The notes under the pieces: model-generated | Told to the model about the DNA's origin: nothing | The model's input: only the letters and a program-made list of their open reading frames with translations | Databases searched by the model: none | Made by a program: the position numbers and the translations under genes | NCBI RefSeq assembly: GCF_000524195.1 | Contig: NW_020170381.1 | Coordinates: forward strand, 3,257,986 to 3,321,985 | From: Echinococcus granulosus | Lineage: Eukaryota; Platyhelminthes; Cestoda; Cyclophyllidea; Taeniidae | DNA: 64,000 nt | Direction: 5' to 3' | Part shown: positions 38,206 through 51,225 of the stretch, one piece after another | Layout of the letters: every line of letters begins with the position of its first letter | Position numbering within the stretch: the stretch's first letter is position 1

Positions 38206-41200
38206 ATGGTTGGCGTCATTCTGGAAACGCTGAATTCGAAGAAACTAGTAGCGTTTGGCGTCATTATTTTAATTGCACAAACTGCATTTTTTCTTATTGG
38301 TGGTCTTATCTCGCCGGCACCGCATTCAAGCGAGCAAATTCTTTTGTCAAAATGTGTCGACCTCGAAAGTACTCCAGAAACGTTCAATAACAAATGGTTC
38401 TTCTTAAGACCACAGCTGTCGAATCAAACCTGTAGATTGGTTCTTGACGATGAACCTCTGGAGAAGATTGCTTCCCGACCGAATATTACTGCTGAAAATA
38501 TTGTGTTCGTTGCTCAATTTCCACATCCTAGGTCGGGGGTTGATCTCAAGATGACACGTTGGTTTCAACAAGTAATCGCCGTACTCTGGCTTGACATCAA
38601 ACAGAAATATGACATAGAGGTATGTATTTTAAGCACAAGTAACTAGAATTGCTCACATGTTTTTAATGATAATCGGGCCCTACTCCTTGAACAGGTTAAG
38701 CCAGATGCATGGTTGACATTTGACGTGAGACTGGGCTATCGCAACGACGGTGACCCTCCAGAGGCTTGGAAGGAGATCGCACGCTCCCGAGAGATGCGTC
38801 CGCTTTTCTGCAGCCTTGACAAGAATGTCACGGGTGAATCTGTGGGGATTGAGCGTGGGCCTGGTGAGGATTTCGGATTTTATGATTGCGAAGTGATGCC
38901 CCTCTTCACATTGGGGAGTTGCCACCATCAAAACTATCTAGTCAATATCCGAATTCCCCGCGACCTTGATAAGGGAATCAACCACAAAATTGGTGTGCTT
39001 CAGGATGTCTGGATGGTAGAAATTCATCAAAACGGTGGTTTTACAATGGTCAGTTTTACCACTTGTTTATCCAATGTTCGTTTTTTATTAGAATGCTGAT
39101 TGATCTATCAGCATAAACATGTTGGGGCTCAAAGATTTCCACGGGCAGCCCTTGTTATTAGATAAAGTAGAATTTGAAATCATTAAATAAAATTAACAGA
39201 TCTAGTTGTGAATTGTGCATTCATTCCAACAAGCTGTTTATGTCTGCAATATCGAACACGACTTTTACATTTGGGGTTTATACTAATTTTAGTTCTGCAG
39301 GTGTATTCCTTTCGTCACGGATGTTACAAATGAGGTAATGAGACATGAGGTTTACCATCATTCTTGAATTGCCAGTAAAGAACTCTTTCATTTGGGAAAG
39401 GCAAAATCCTTTTACTTTTTTGACTCTTCCGAATTCAGCGAGTAAAAGTGGAGCCAAAACATAATCTAATTGTCTTGAATGTGTTACCTTTAATGCATCC
39501 TAGTGATACTGTTCAAATAAAACTAACAAGTTTCTATAAATCGGGATGCTTGCTTTCCATGACGCTGATTCAATCGCGAAAACAGTATTTTTCACTTGTT
39601 GAAGGTCAACATTGCATCCCAGCGAACGGGAATATGAAATTAGTCATGCTGTGTGCTCTTCCCTGTCTACCCTTTTTCTTACTAAAAGTACTAGTGCTTA
39701 AATTGATATCTATTACAACACACGATTATCGCTACCTCAAATTTCCATAGTTTGTTGTTACTTTACCCCCCACTTCGATGGCGTTATGACTCGCTGCATC
39801 GTAAGCGAAACCGAATTAGCCGGCGCGCTTTGAAGTCGCGCGCCGTGTCTACTGTAATGCGCACATTTCAGAGCTAAGGCAAACGCCTCCTGGCGACTGT
39901 TTGCACACGCGGTGACTCACTACCAGCTGCGATTCTCCCATCGAGCTGATGCTGGCTGAGGGCAAAATGACTTGAACCACCTTTGGAAAGTTTAAGGTGG
40001 TATTTTTTCTGCGAAACTGATGGTCTCTTTTTCCCCGATCTTGCTACACACCCCGGTAATGGTACTAGTGTTTTTACGAAAGTTTAATGCTTTTACAGAA
40101 AAGAAGGGCTTTTCGGACATTTGGTTATCTTACCATTCATAAGAAAATAACCATTAGCGATTCGTTACTCGTCTTGTTTATGAAATCCCTTCTAGACGTA
40201 GTATTTTTCTTCTCTAGGTGTGGTTTAGTCTGAAGACTTTTCTGTTTCCAATTGCATTGTTAACGGTGGTGTTCTTTTGGCGCCGTGTCTCTGAGCTCGA
40301 GCGCTCGCCCACGCTAATGGAGCGCACAATCTTCGCTCTCGGTTTGGTCCTGTGCATTTTCGATTGTCCGGTTGAGTGGCTGTCCCTTAAGTGAGTCTTT
40401 TGTCCTTCCTACTCACTGTTACATATTTTATTACCGTGCCGTTTTGGTCCACTGCCCTTGCAACCTGTTATCGTTGACTGATTTACCCTCTTACCTATAA
40501 CACTTATCGAAACTTTTCTGGCTATATTTGAATGAGGAGTTTCCTGTTTACCTACTTTATTTCAACTCCATACCCTATTTCCAGTTTCTTCGCTGTAGTA
40601 ACTAACCAAATTCCCTCTTTTATAGGTTTGATGCCTCTTTCTGGCTTGTGCTTTCTGACATTCGTCAAGGCGCGTTCTACGCAACTTTAGCCTGCTTCTG
40701 GCTGGTCTTCACAGGAGAGCATCTAATGGATTCACCTCACGGTCATCGCCACCAGACGCGGTTCGGCCTCTCCGTGTATTATTGGCCAAAATTGCTGCTT
40801 GTCGGTGGCTGCTGCTCGGCTATGAGCATATTTGAACTAGCTGAACGCGGCGTTCAACTGCACAATCCATTCTACAGGTGGGTTAGACTAGTTTTCCTTG
40901 TCTATATTGTTCTCAACGCCGCGAAAACTTGTTAAAAACCACGAATTTTATCTGTTTTGAAGTGCGACATGCGCGTTTGAGCTTCTTTGTTGTGTCTCAG
41001 TGTTATCAAAGAGGAAGCTTTATCCAAGCGGATGTTTTTATCTTTGTTTTAAAATTTATATTGGTAACAGAAAAAAGGTCTCTTTCGCCTTCTGAGTCTA
41101 TCAGGTATGTTGACTAGGCGATTTCGGTTTACTTTAACACATTTTACATCACGAAACGCTTGTATTTTTGTAAGACCAAATGCTGCTACGTTGAGGCACG

Positions 41201-43423
41201 AAGTACACTAGTTAAACTGCTGTAGTTACTTCTAGGCATGCTTGGTTCCCGGGACTACACATGTTCGCGTGCATTTTAGCGAATTGTAACTTTTTCTAAA
41301 TTGGCCACACCACTTACAGTATAAGCGCTTCTTTTGTTACCAAAGTGTAGATTATAGCGGCTTTTTCAAACTCTTTAGCTTTATTTGACTAGCAAAATAG
41401 TGTGCAAGTGTAAAATTTTCACATTGACTTTATTTTCTTTCCTCAGTATATGGTCACATCCCGTAGCAGCGAAGCTGGGCTACGCAAGCGTTATTTTAGG
41501 CGGATTGTGTGCCGCTGCTTACTTTCTCTACCTCACAGTACTAATCTGTCGAGCGCTTTGGCAGATTTTTACCAAACGACGGCTACTTCCCGCCTTGCAA
41601 TCTGATCAGCGTGTCTACTACAGTGGGCTCATCTATCGTTTTACAGCTCTTCTCGTCTACACTATTCTCTGTGCTGCCCTCACCGTCATTTTTTACATAT
41701 TTAGTCAGGTTGGTTATCTTACGTATTTTAATCGTCCTACTCTCATACGTTAGTTGTCAACATCCGTGCCCGACATGGATAATGTCAACCTGTGACCTCT
41801 TAATGTACAGCCGAATTACCTAGTGGCCGCAATTTCGTGCATAAAGTTGACTCAAACTAGTGGTTTCACAGTCAGCCGTAGTGGCAGTTTTGTTTGTGAC
41901 TTCTTAGTCGATAGATTTTTTTGCGAAAAGTGAATGGCTTAGTCAGGTCGCATTGACCTCGCCTCCTGCAATAAGTTCAAATGGTTAGTTTTCATTACTC
42001 TTTCGGGTGTTGCCGGCTAGGTCGCATCGTTGTTTTTTGTAGACACACCGAGTGTTTTCCTTGCATATTTTGGAGGCGACATTCACCGCTGTATACCAAT
42101 CGCTCGTAAGAATAATTGGCTGCGAAGTCGGCCACTTTGGAATGGGCATAATAAAATCCAAAAGCCATGTCGGTAGCGGTGGTGCTGTTTTTGTGCTTAT
42201 GTGTTTTTAGTCTAGATCATTCAATAAGGCATTTTCGTGGTTTTAATCGGATATTTATCCGTTCACCTTGCCGAGATGCTTTGATCTTTTCGTTTTTGCA
42301 TCCGCCATGCTTGTCATGGTTATCAGTCAGCGCGTCAATCAAATGGTGAAAAAGTGCTGATGCATGCACCCACCAGGTTCATGTATAATGCTTCGTCCGT
42401 CTGGGAATTATGGCTCATGTACGGACCTTTTAAACCCAAAATATTCTTGCGCACGTTTTAGCGATATCTTTTGCAGCATCATTGTCTGCTGGATTAGTGC
42501 AAAAGGCCGCTTCACAGTCAAGGGCGATGGTGTACCCCGTTCTCTAAAACAGATTTCAATGATTACGGAAAGGTTTCATTGTACGAAATATCGATGATTG
42601 GATGATGAGGAGACGGAAGGGCCCGAGAGAAAAGTCGCTCATGAGTGGCAAAGCCTCTTGTTGATGATGGAGGGACCTCTTTTGTGGAATTTCGCGTGTC
42701 TGTAGGGCTCGTATTATCGCTTACATTCATGCCTAATGCGCAAATACTTGATCTTCCTTTTCGGCTCGTGTGGAAGGTATGGCGTAATGGACCGTGACAC
42801 TACTTGAATGAGGCATGGCCACTGGAACAGATTTTGGAGACAATTTCCTCATATTGTAAAACGGTGTGATTTTACGGCAAATTAACGGTTTAATGCATTC
42901 ACTGGCACACAGTTATAGGTTATACGGCTGGAAATCCTTTGATTTCTGTATAAATTCGTGCTCTCCCCCAAGCGGATGTGTATATCGAAAGCCCACGAAG
43001 GTGCGATAATGGTGTGCCAATTATCAGCCAGACTTGGCGCCCTAGTCCAGCAACATATATTTGCATTAAGTTAGCGTTTCGTTGATATGCTTCTCTTTAC
43101 TGTAGGCAAATGAGGAGCGATGGAAGTGGGGAAGCCATCGCATTGAATATACATCAGCATTTATTACGGGAGTCTATGGCATGTGGAATGCTTACGTGGT
43201 CACCATCCTCTGCCTTTATGCGCCTTCACACAAATTCCGATCATCAAATGGTAATCAAATGATGGAAAATCTTTTGGTGAGCAGCGATAGTCCCGACGAC
43301 CGCTTACCAGTAGAAGGTCAACCCGGAACGGAATCAAAACAGGAAGACAGTGGACCAACGGAAGGTGTTAAACTGGTTCCCGTGCATGGACTCACCTTTT
43401 TCACCAAAACAGCTCAGGAGTGA
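38206..43423 (+). CDS. WLS: Wntless (Wnt ligand secretion mediator)
   Basis: Multi-pass cargo receptor that carries lipidated Wnt from the ER/Golgi to the cell surface and is recycled. Exons: 38206-38619, 38695-39048, 40218-40390, 40626-40877, 41447-41708, 43106-43423; all phases agree; 590 aa (human 541). The start exon has a membrane segment (LVAFGVIILIAQTAFFLIGG) then the luminal domain with CVD, an N-glycosylation sequon and NIVF; exon 2 ends IHQNGGFT. Then come the transmembrane bundle motifs KTFLFP, FALGLVLCIFDCPVEW, SDIRQGAFYA, FWLVFTGEHLMD, ERGVQLHNPFY, YYSGLIYRF, FITGVYGMWNAYV and LYAPSHK. YSGL aligns with the YEGL endocytosis motif of human WLS. The protein ends KTAQE, matching the C-terminal KEAQE ER-retrieval tail of human WLS. 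The last 60 residues before that are expanded and acidic. Two introns exceed 1.1 kb. Confidence 0.97.
39822..39844. repeat. Perfect GC hairpin in a WLS intron
   Basis: GGCGCGC and GCGCGCC form a 7-bp perfect inverted repeat around a 9-nt loop. It lies in a GC-rich island (about 39775-39960) inside an otherwise AT-rich 1169-nt intron. Confidence 0.6.
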
Positions 43424-44769
43424 AAGTAAAATTCAAACTTGATGCTGACGTGACAATCTTCTTCCCTACTCTGCATGCATTTCATCCGCATTTTTTCAAT
43501 TTATTTACCGAAACGTAATCGGTTTATCGTCGCACTTACGCATTATTATTTGTCGGATTATAATACAGCATATTTTAAATGATAACCTATGCCAAATATT
43601 TTGATTGTATGGTGTTAACGTTGTGATGTACTCATTTTCCAAGTAAATTGAAAGTCCACGATGTGCTGGCGAGAAGGTAGGTGGTTTGAACACATCAAAA
43701 TTCGTATTTTGTTTGAAACAACAAGGAACGGTGAATTCGCATCAACTCAAACTGAGTGAATTGAATATGCGTAAAAGTAGGCTGCATGAAAGTGGTCGCT
43801 CTAAATTTTGTTTTTCCAGGTCACATTAATCTGCTGGCATGTTAACGGGTGAAGTAAAATAGCCGAAAATTCAGGCGATTCGAATCCAAGGTAAAACAGT
43901 TTTTTCGTCTAGCTAGCTAGTAGTCATTGACGGGGTGGGAAGTGATTCTGGTATTCTGTGCCAGTGGGCGGGCTCGCAGTAATCAAGGCAGTTCCTCTTA
44001 CGGCCCATCTTTATGACCAAAAACCGGTGTGTTCTAATTCCCGGTTCCCGAAGAGCCAATGATGGTTCCATTCGCACGCTACAAACCTTCATAGTTGTCG
44101 TTTAACGCAACCAGGGCGCACGATTCATTGAAAATTGACTTACGATAGACATTGAAGGACCATGATTTGGTAATCGCATTATGTTTTCGTAAATCGAAAG
44201 ATACCGACTCCCAGGTGGACAAATCTCGATTGGCTAGGCACTACAACGGTGTTGGCAGGGCTTTCGTCAAGTCAGCCTGCCTAGGATACAAGGATTGTCT
44301 ACGTTTATTGCACTAATTCGGTTACGCCAAAATTCTATAGAAACAATTTTGCTTGAACAAAATAACACTGAAAACAAGTTATCGCAGCGCTTATTTTGCA
44401 AGCAACGTGTGGTAAAATTTAGATAAAAATTTAGTGAAAATTCCCCCGCATATGGAGCTACCTTCGTACGAAAATGCACTGGAGGGAATCCCATACTGTT
44501 GCATTTAACCAGGTCTGTTATGCTAATTTCTTGTAAAATATTACATAACAGAGCAAATCCATCAGATTAGCCTTAACACTCCAGCATATTGCTATGGTTA
44601 GCAACCATCACCATAGAGTTGAACACTCAAGTGATAAAAAAATATAATATCATTAGTAAAATGTATTTACATCACAAAGCAACACTAAAATAGACCTTCC
44701 TAGGCTCAATCTTAAGTAATGCACCACTACTGGTCTCAGTAATAATAAGTTAGTTGTTTGTTTACCTCT

Positions 44770-45140
44770 CGGTTTTTGTAAAGGAGCCACTTTAGCTCCC
44801 CACCATTGTGCCCCAGCGGGGTGGGCTGTGGCAGTTGCCCCAGGCCTTTTTATATGTCAACGAAACGTATCCTGTCCGAGTACTGTCTTCTTTAGACTTC
44901 AGAAAAGTCTTGAAGCGCTACATTGATGGCGGTGGAAAGCAAGTCTGATCCCACAGGACATCTGCCCTGATTTTTTTTGCTCGGTGATGAGCCTCAGCGG
45001 GGCGAAAGAAGCGCATATGCTACGGATGGGAGAATCGGTGGCGATTCCTAGCAGCAGAGCTGAAAAATGACATCTGCTTTCGGCAACCATCGCAGTCTTT
45101 TGGTCTACAGGAAAGCTATTAACAACGAAAGTGACACTAG
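44770..45140 (-). repeat. Dispersed repeat copy, reverse, extended
   Basis: Begins CTCTCGGTTTTTG and runs through AGCGGGGTGGGCT, a CTTCAGAAAAGTCTT block and a further segment (CGCATATGC, CGTTGTTAATAG). That segment matches the left arm of the copies at 45.35 and 48.16 kb. So the unit is longer than the 190-bp core. It is head-to-head with 45350-45660. Confidence 0.55.
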
Positions 45141-45349
45141 CCGTGAAACATCTGAAAAAGTTTTGTTGCAAGGCTGCAAACCATAGCTACATAAAGATAT
45201 TAAACATGAGAAAACACGATGCCTCCTAGTCCTATACCCATCTGGGTTCTGTTTAGCAAGTGGAAAGGTGGGGGAAGTGTCGCGCATTTACTACATTGAC
45301 ATTTTCATGCAAGTATCATAGACGGCTCCGCAAGGAGCATTTTCAGATT

Positions 45350-45660
45350 GTTCAAGGCTGGTATCGCTTCAGCTGTTAATAGAATTCATGCAGAAAATAG
45401 ACCTAGAGTACTTGCTAAGGGTAGACGTCACTTAACCCTTCTGTTGAGGATCGTCATGGGTGCCCCATGTGCTGCATATGCTCATCTTCCGTCATGTTAA
45501 GGCTTAGCATTCAGAAATGGAAATCAGCATGGTTGTCCTTCATGATCGGATTAGCTTGGGCAGAATATGTTTTGCCGTCGTAGAGAAGGGCTAAGGGCAA
45601 CTGGCGTGTCCCAGAGTCCATGCCGCCCTGCGGCAGTGCAGAGGCGGACCCTTAATAGCC
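45350..45660 (+). repeat. Dispersed repeat copy, forward, extended
   Basis: Left arm with CTTCAGCTGTTAATAG, GAGGATCGTCATGGG, CTGCATATGC and CTTCCGTC, then the core with GGGCAGAATATG. The left arm aligns with 48160-48310. The core is truncated relative to other members. Confidence 0.55.
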
Positions 45661-47479
45661 CGCGAAATTAAGACGAAGAATTCAACGCGTAATCAAGGTA
45701 TTAAAAATACCTGGCTGTGTAAGTAATTATTTTGGAGGACATTCATGCTTTGTCTTGACAAAGTCGAGGGTTTTTTCCCTTTACAATACTAGCGTGGTGG
45801 AAACATGAATTTAAGACACGGCCTATTCAACAAGCCCCATGCTTCACTGTTCATATCCAACACTGAGTTTAGAGCCAAATTATTTTTTTTTTACAATCAA
45901 TGCGACATTGTGAGAATGAAATTCCTCAAAGCTGCCCAATGAACTGAATGTATGGTGGGAAGCGTTCGGCAAAATGTCATTTACTTCAGGAACACAAAGT
46001 AGTGAATGAAATAATAGCAATGGCAGGTCCTGGCACATTAAAATCTTCTCTACAACGACCACTAGCAACGACTGGTGGTTCAGCGATGATAAATGAATTT
46101 GAGATTTATAACAAACTCATTCCTTTTAAGAGTTATCAAATGCTTTCTATTTCTTGCTCGCACAATGGCAGAAAAACATAGGGACAATCATTTGTACCCC
46201 GAACTCGATTGCGTCTTCCTTTATGACGCTTGTTGAAACAGCCGGTACCTTGTATATCTGCAACATGTTAAAATGTAAATTTCGTCGCAGAATAGGGCAC
46301 ATAGCCTTGATGAGAGGGGCATTACAGCTTCCACCGGTAAACCTTTGGATTGAAAGCACTTAGGGGTTAAACATTCGTGTGCGGAATTGCTGTGCAATGA
46401 ATTAGGATGGATTATTTTCAAAATCACGTGCTTTTACATTAATATATAGATTTAAAAAATAACGTCGGCAAAATGCCTATGATAAAACACTGACAAATGT
46501 CTACCAACGCCTCTTTGACCGTGGCACCATAGCATCATGCAAATTGCCAAAAGGTTGTGAAATTGGCGCTATACTACAGTGGATCAGCTGAAGTATCGAA
46601 AAGGTAGACCTGTGAGCACACAGTCGATGTTGATTGATGAATAGGGCCAGGGAAATTTCCGACTGAGCTTCATCTGCAAGTCTTTAAATTACAGAGAGAA
46701 TTTGCATTTGAAAACTCGGTCTCACCTATTTACGGTATTAATTAAATGCTGTCAAAATGGAAACCATGTCTTATTTTTAAGGCCAGATTATTAACCACCT
46801 TTCCGAAAAGAGTATTTTAGTTTAAAAGTATTTTTTGATAATTCACTGCCTTTTTCTACACCTATAAAATTAATATTTTGGAAAATTTAAACACCTTACC
46901 AGGATTAGTACTGAAAAGCATTAATCGAGGTTAGTAAACCTGTCATTTAATACTTGAGCGGAATTTGTGGTAGTTGGAGTAACTACTGTATCATTACAGT
47001 GCCCGATCAGAGGGTGAGGAGGTGTTGACAATTTGTGCGACTGAATAGTCATCAGCCAACTACAATCGCCACGCCAGAGTGGGATTACCTTTAATCGCCT
47101 TTTGGACGTCGCGAGCATCGGTCACGGCAAAGCACGCACGAGCGTCCGTGCTACCACTCTTTCTGGCCGAGGGCGCCCCAACAGTCGATACTGATTTATG
47201 ATGGGCACCAGAATGTTAAAATCACTTATTTTTTTATCAAAATAATTGCTACTTAATTAATATTAATAGCATAAATAATATATCAGAAAATATACTAAAG
47301 GCATAATAAATCAAGCATATTTTAAATATTTTATGATTAAACCTATTAATGTATTTTCAAATAACAAAGACTAGTTGCACAATGCGTAAAGTGACTTTTT
47401 TTAATCCCTTTTGTCCCGTACCACACAGTAAAAAAATTTAATTAATTAGTTTCCAAAAAATCCCCTCTACCTTAGGCAA

Positions 47480-47700
47480 ATTGCAATAACCGTAGAGCCC
47501 CGAGGCTTTACTAAAGACGAAATAAAGTACAATGCTCAAGCAGAATATGTATTACCGACTTATAGAAGGGTTTTGGGGCTATTTATATGGCGCAGGGGCA
47601 AGACCGTCCGGTTGAGGTACAAGAGCCGGAGCCTATGGTGACCTTTTGCCAAAACCGAGAGTCAAACAAATAAACCATTGTTCCTGCAGTCCCTCTTAGT
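47480..47700 (+). repeat. Dispersed repeat copy, forward
   Basis: Shows GTAGAGCCCCGAGGC, AAAGACGAAATAA, GCAGAATATGTATTA, TTTTGGGGCTA and GCCAAAACCGAGAGTC. The tail CAAACAAATAAACCATTG to CAGTCCCTCTTA parallels the end of the 2.8-kb copy, extending the shared unit past the core. Confidence 0.6.
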
Positions 47701-48159
47701 TAACCTTCTCGTAAGCCATCATAACGTAGCTAGTGCTACAGGGGAAAACATTCACGAAGCACCACTACAAGTCATCGGATTTCCTTGCAACTGGGATACC
47801 TGACCACAAGGTCACCTATTCCTCTTGGTAATTCTACTGGACCTAGTTTCGTACTTAACGAAGCTATTTTGAGGGACGAGGGATTGCGCTGGCTATCACG
47901 TTTGTCCATAGCTAGTCGGAGGAATATTGGTCCAAAAGCAAAGTCATTTATTAAGGAAGGGGCTTTTAAATAGCTTCGTGGGGATGGAGTTTTGTGTTTA
48001 TTCCTCCTTGCCACTTTGTTTTCACTTCAGTGCTGCCTAGCTATATCTATCTATGCTCTATCCAGCTGGTAGAATAATAAATGAGGCATCGTGTCCTCAC
48101 CTACGTGAATTCTTCGTAGATAAAAGGTAACAGCTCCATAACCAAAAACCTTTCCAAAT

Positions 48160-48545
48160 GGTTCACGTCCACGGTTAATGTCACTTCAGCTGTAAATAGC
48201 AATCCTACAAATTGGGGCAGTCATTTTCAAAACTTATGTTAAGGATCGTCACAGGTTCTCCCTTTAACAACATATGCACTTCTTCCGTCGCTTTCAGGCT
48301 TAACATTCAGTAACATAAATCAGGATAGACGTCCATTAAGATTTGGTTCTCCTTCCACTCCCAACAATAGAGTTGCGAGACTTCCTCGAAGACGAAGGAA
48401 GACATAATACTCGGACAGAATACATATATTCAGCGCAGAGAAGATATTTGGGCTACTGGCATGGCCCGAAGACCAGCTCACCTGACGCGGTACAAAGGCC
48501 AATTCAAAAGTTGCTCCTCGCCGACACCGAGGGATGAATAACCAT
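48160..48545 (+). repeat. Dispersed repeat copy, forward, best preserved
   Basis: Contains the left arm (CACTTCAGCTGTAAATAG, TTAAGGATCGTCACAGG, CTTCTTCCGTCG, GGCTTAACATTCAG) and the full core (GACTTCCTCGAAGACGAAG, ATAATACTCGGACAG, GGGCTACTGGCATGGCCCG, GACCAGCTCACCTGACG). A useful seed for building a consensus. Confidence 0.7.
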
Positions 48546-50219
48546 CGTATTACAAAACACTTCCGAAAAAAGGAAACGTTACAACGGAGGGACTGAATAT
48601 AATTCGCTGAGAGCAACTATGAATACTTAGAATATGAGGCAAACAGACAAATCTATTCGTAGAAACGCGGAATTAGCTCATGGAACCAAGAAGGTCTGCA
48701 TGGTCTCCAGTTTACGCTATCACCGTCAATGTTGAATTAAATTAACGAGGGCTTTCATTGTAGCTCAACTCAGTCAGGCGAAATCGCTGCGTTGATGGTA
48801 CTTAAGTCTATTTGGCGTGCGCATCACTTGACACGCTTTTTTTCAGCACTTGTTCCTTTAAAACATTACCAACATGGTAAGAGAAGCATGCTACACAAAT
48901 CCTCAGTAGCACGGTCCTTAAATTGAGAAAATTAATACGGAACAAAATAATGTGGGGAATTCTTTCCACCACTTTATAAAAAAATAAAGTAGTTTAAGCT
49001 TCCCTTTACCCTCATTGTATCTGCCGTACCTTGGCTAAGAAGGGGTTTCATGCATTAAGGGCCCTTTTTTTTATTCATCTGCTTATTTACTGATTTTATT
49101 CTCCCGTTTATAAAAGCCAGGTTTTTAATAAAGAGGGCTTTTGCGTCTTATACCGAATTTCGACTTAAGTAGAAAGACAAATTGATTGGCAGGACACTTC
49201 GATCATCAGCTATTATACAATCATGGTGTAAAGGGTGTTTGCTTAAGCCAGCAATCTCCCCACCTGTCCATGCGACAGGCATTAGAGGCCAAAGTAAATG
49301 AAGACGGCCAAGTTCTCAGCATAACTATACTCTCTCACAGAAAAATCGAATCAAGTCGGTCCTATTCTACGACAAATATTACAGTTTTAAGGATAAAATG
49401 AAGATTTCAAACCATAATAAAAGCTATCAGAGCAACTTAACTATGCAAGGAAGACAGTCTCTTCTGAATGCAGTACTTCCTCATTTTTTTGCAATTGCGC
49501 GGAAACGAACTGGAGACCCCACCGCACAGATCGGATAAACGGATGGCGCAATGACGACCCATCAAGCAGGATGTATTTGACCATGTTGTCAGCGAAGTGT
49601 CCTCCTTCGGATTGGGTCACGAGTGTGTATAATTACGGTATATCATAGCGATAAATGTCATTGAGAGTTTGCGAATTAGTTTCAAGAATAGAATAGCTAA
49701 ATAAAGGAAAAGTGGCTATCAGAGTTTCAAATCTATACTTCGTACAAATTTAAAGAATCACATTAAACGCAGAAGAGTGAAATCATAATTAAAGATGAAA
49801 TTCCACTTCCAGAAATGTGAGTTAAATTTGTGAATGCTGAGTAGGTGCTGTGCAGGCAAAGATTGCACACACCGAAAGTCAGTTCGCTTAACACAATAAA
49901 AGGTACAGAAGGCATTTTCAAGGGAAAAGGGACTTGGGGAAAAGAAAACGTAGGCTTGAATATATTGAGTGTTAATAATAAGCTTGATTAACCAGAGAAC
50001 AGATCGAATCTTTGCAAAACATGCTTAAAATTAACAAGATAAGTAAGAATGGACAATTTGAAAAAAAAGGGTATAGAAATGACAAAAACGCAAAGAACGA
50101 ATTAAAAGTAGGGAGAATAAATATGCACTGAAGAAACTAAAAGCTCGAGTTATGCGCATATTTGAGTTTTCAAAGCATTAGTGTATGTTTCTGGATTGTA
50201 GAATTGTTGGTACTTAAAT

Positions 50220-50365
50220 ATATGCGACTCTACTTCCTCGGGGCCGCATGTCCTTAGGGCCACGCCAGTAGCCGCAAGGCCTACTGTACTATTCTGCCCT
50301 AGTGTTGCGCCTCCATTCGTCCACAGGGAAGTCTCGGAGTGCTACACTAGACTGTCATAACTCCC
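50220..50365 (-). repeat. Dispersed repeat copy, reverse
   Basis: Carries CCTCGGGGCCGCATG, CCACGCCAGTAGCCG, AAGGCCTACTGTA, TCTGCCCTAGTGTTG and the CACAGGGAAGTCTCGGAGTG block in minus-strand order. Confidence 0.65.
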
Positions 50366-51008
50366 TGGGCACTCACACTGAGGCCACAGTGTTTGGGAAA
50401 TGACGGAGGCATAAATGAGTCTCTTTTTCTGGTAATACTTTGTCTTTTTAGCGAAACAACATTATTGCTATATGGTGGATTCGGAAGGAACGTGGATGGA
50501 ACGAATAACAACCAGATATTCTTAAATTTTTTTTTTAAATTATACATTCGGATAAACTATGCCAAGCAAATATAATGGTGATAATCGTGGCAGGTGTGCC
50601 AGAATTCAGATTTTCGAATGAACGTGAAGGGACCAAACAGCCATGTCGCAGTCTCTTAGGCTAGTGATTTAACAAAGAAGGTGTGTTTAATTAGGGTACG
50701 AGTATGGCTTAGTGATTGATGCATAGGTCCTCGTATCATATACAGTACTTAGGTAAAAGTAAACTTATCCAAATGATTAGTTCACTTTAAGTTCAGATTT
50801 TCCCATTCTCCTTTTTAAATTCCACTACATCGAACCATTAAAACTTTTCAAAAGTCCAGTTTGTAATGCTTCAACATATTTGTATTCATTGAAAATTAAA
50901 TAAAAATGAGATAAAATCCAAATTGGTTTCCAAAGTCATATCATTAAGGCTGCCAATTACCGCTACACAGGCACCGGCCATTCCGACCTCCATAGCATGC
51001 ACTAACAG

Positions 51009-51225
51009 ATGAGTAATAAAGTCACTACCACAATCGCATCCACCACCATCACCACCTTCAATGTTGAAAGCGGAAGCAGCATTGCTACCACCAAAATCAA
51101 CACCAATACCACTGTTAAGTCAGCCTCCGCATCAGCGACCTGCCACATCACCGGAGCACAGGCCGAATCTACTGCCGATGCAATGCCTGAAAACGCCCTT
51201 ATCTTTCTGTTGCTATCACAGTAGT
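51009..51225 (+). repeat. Low-complexity Thr/Ser-coding stretch
   Basis: Imperfect ACC/ATC/TCC triplet repeats give a Thr/Ser/Ala-rich frame. There is no splice context or family match, and the composition alone explains the open frame. I do not call it a gene. Confidence 0.5.
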
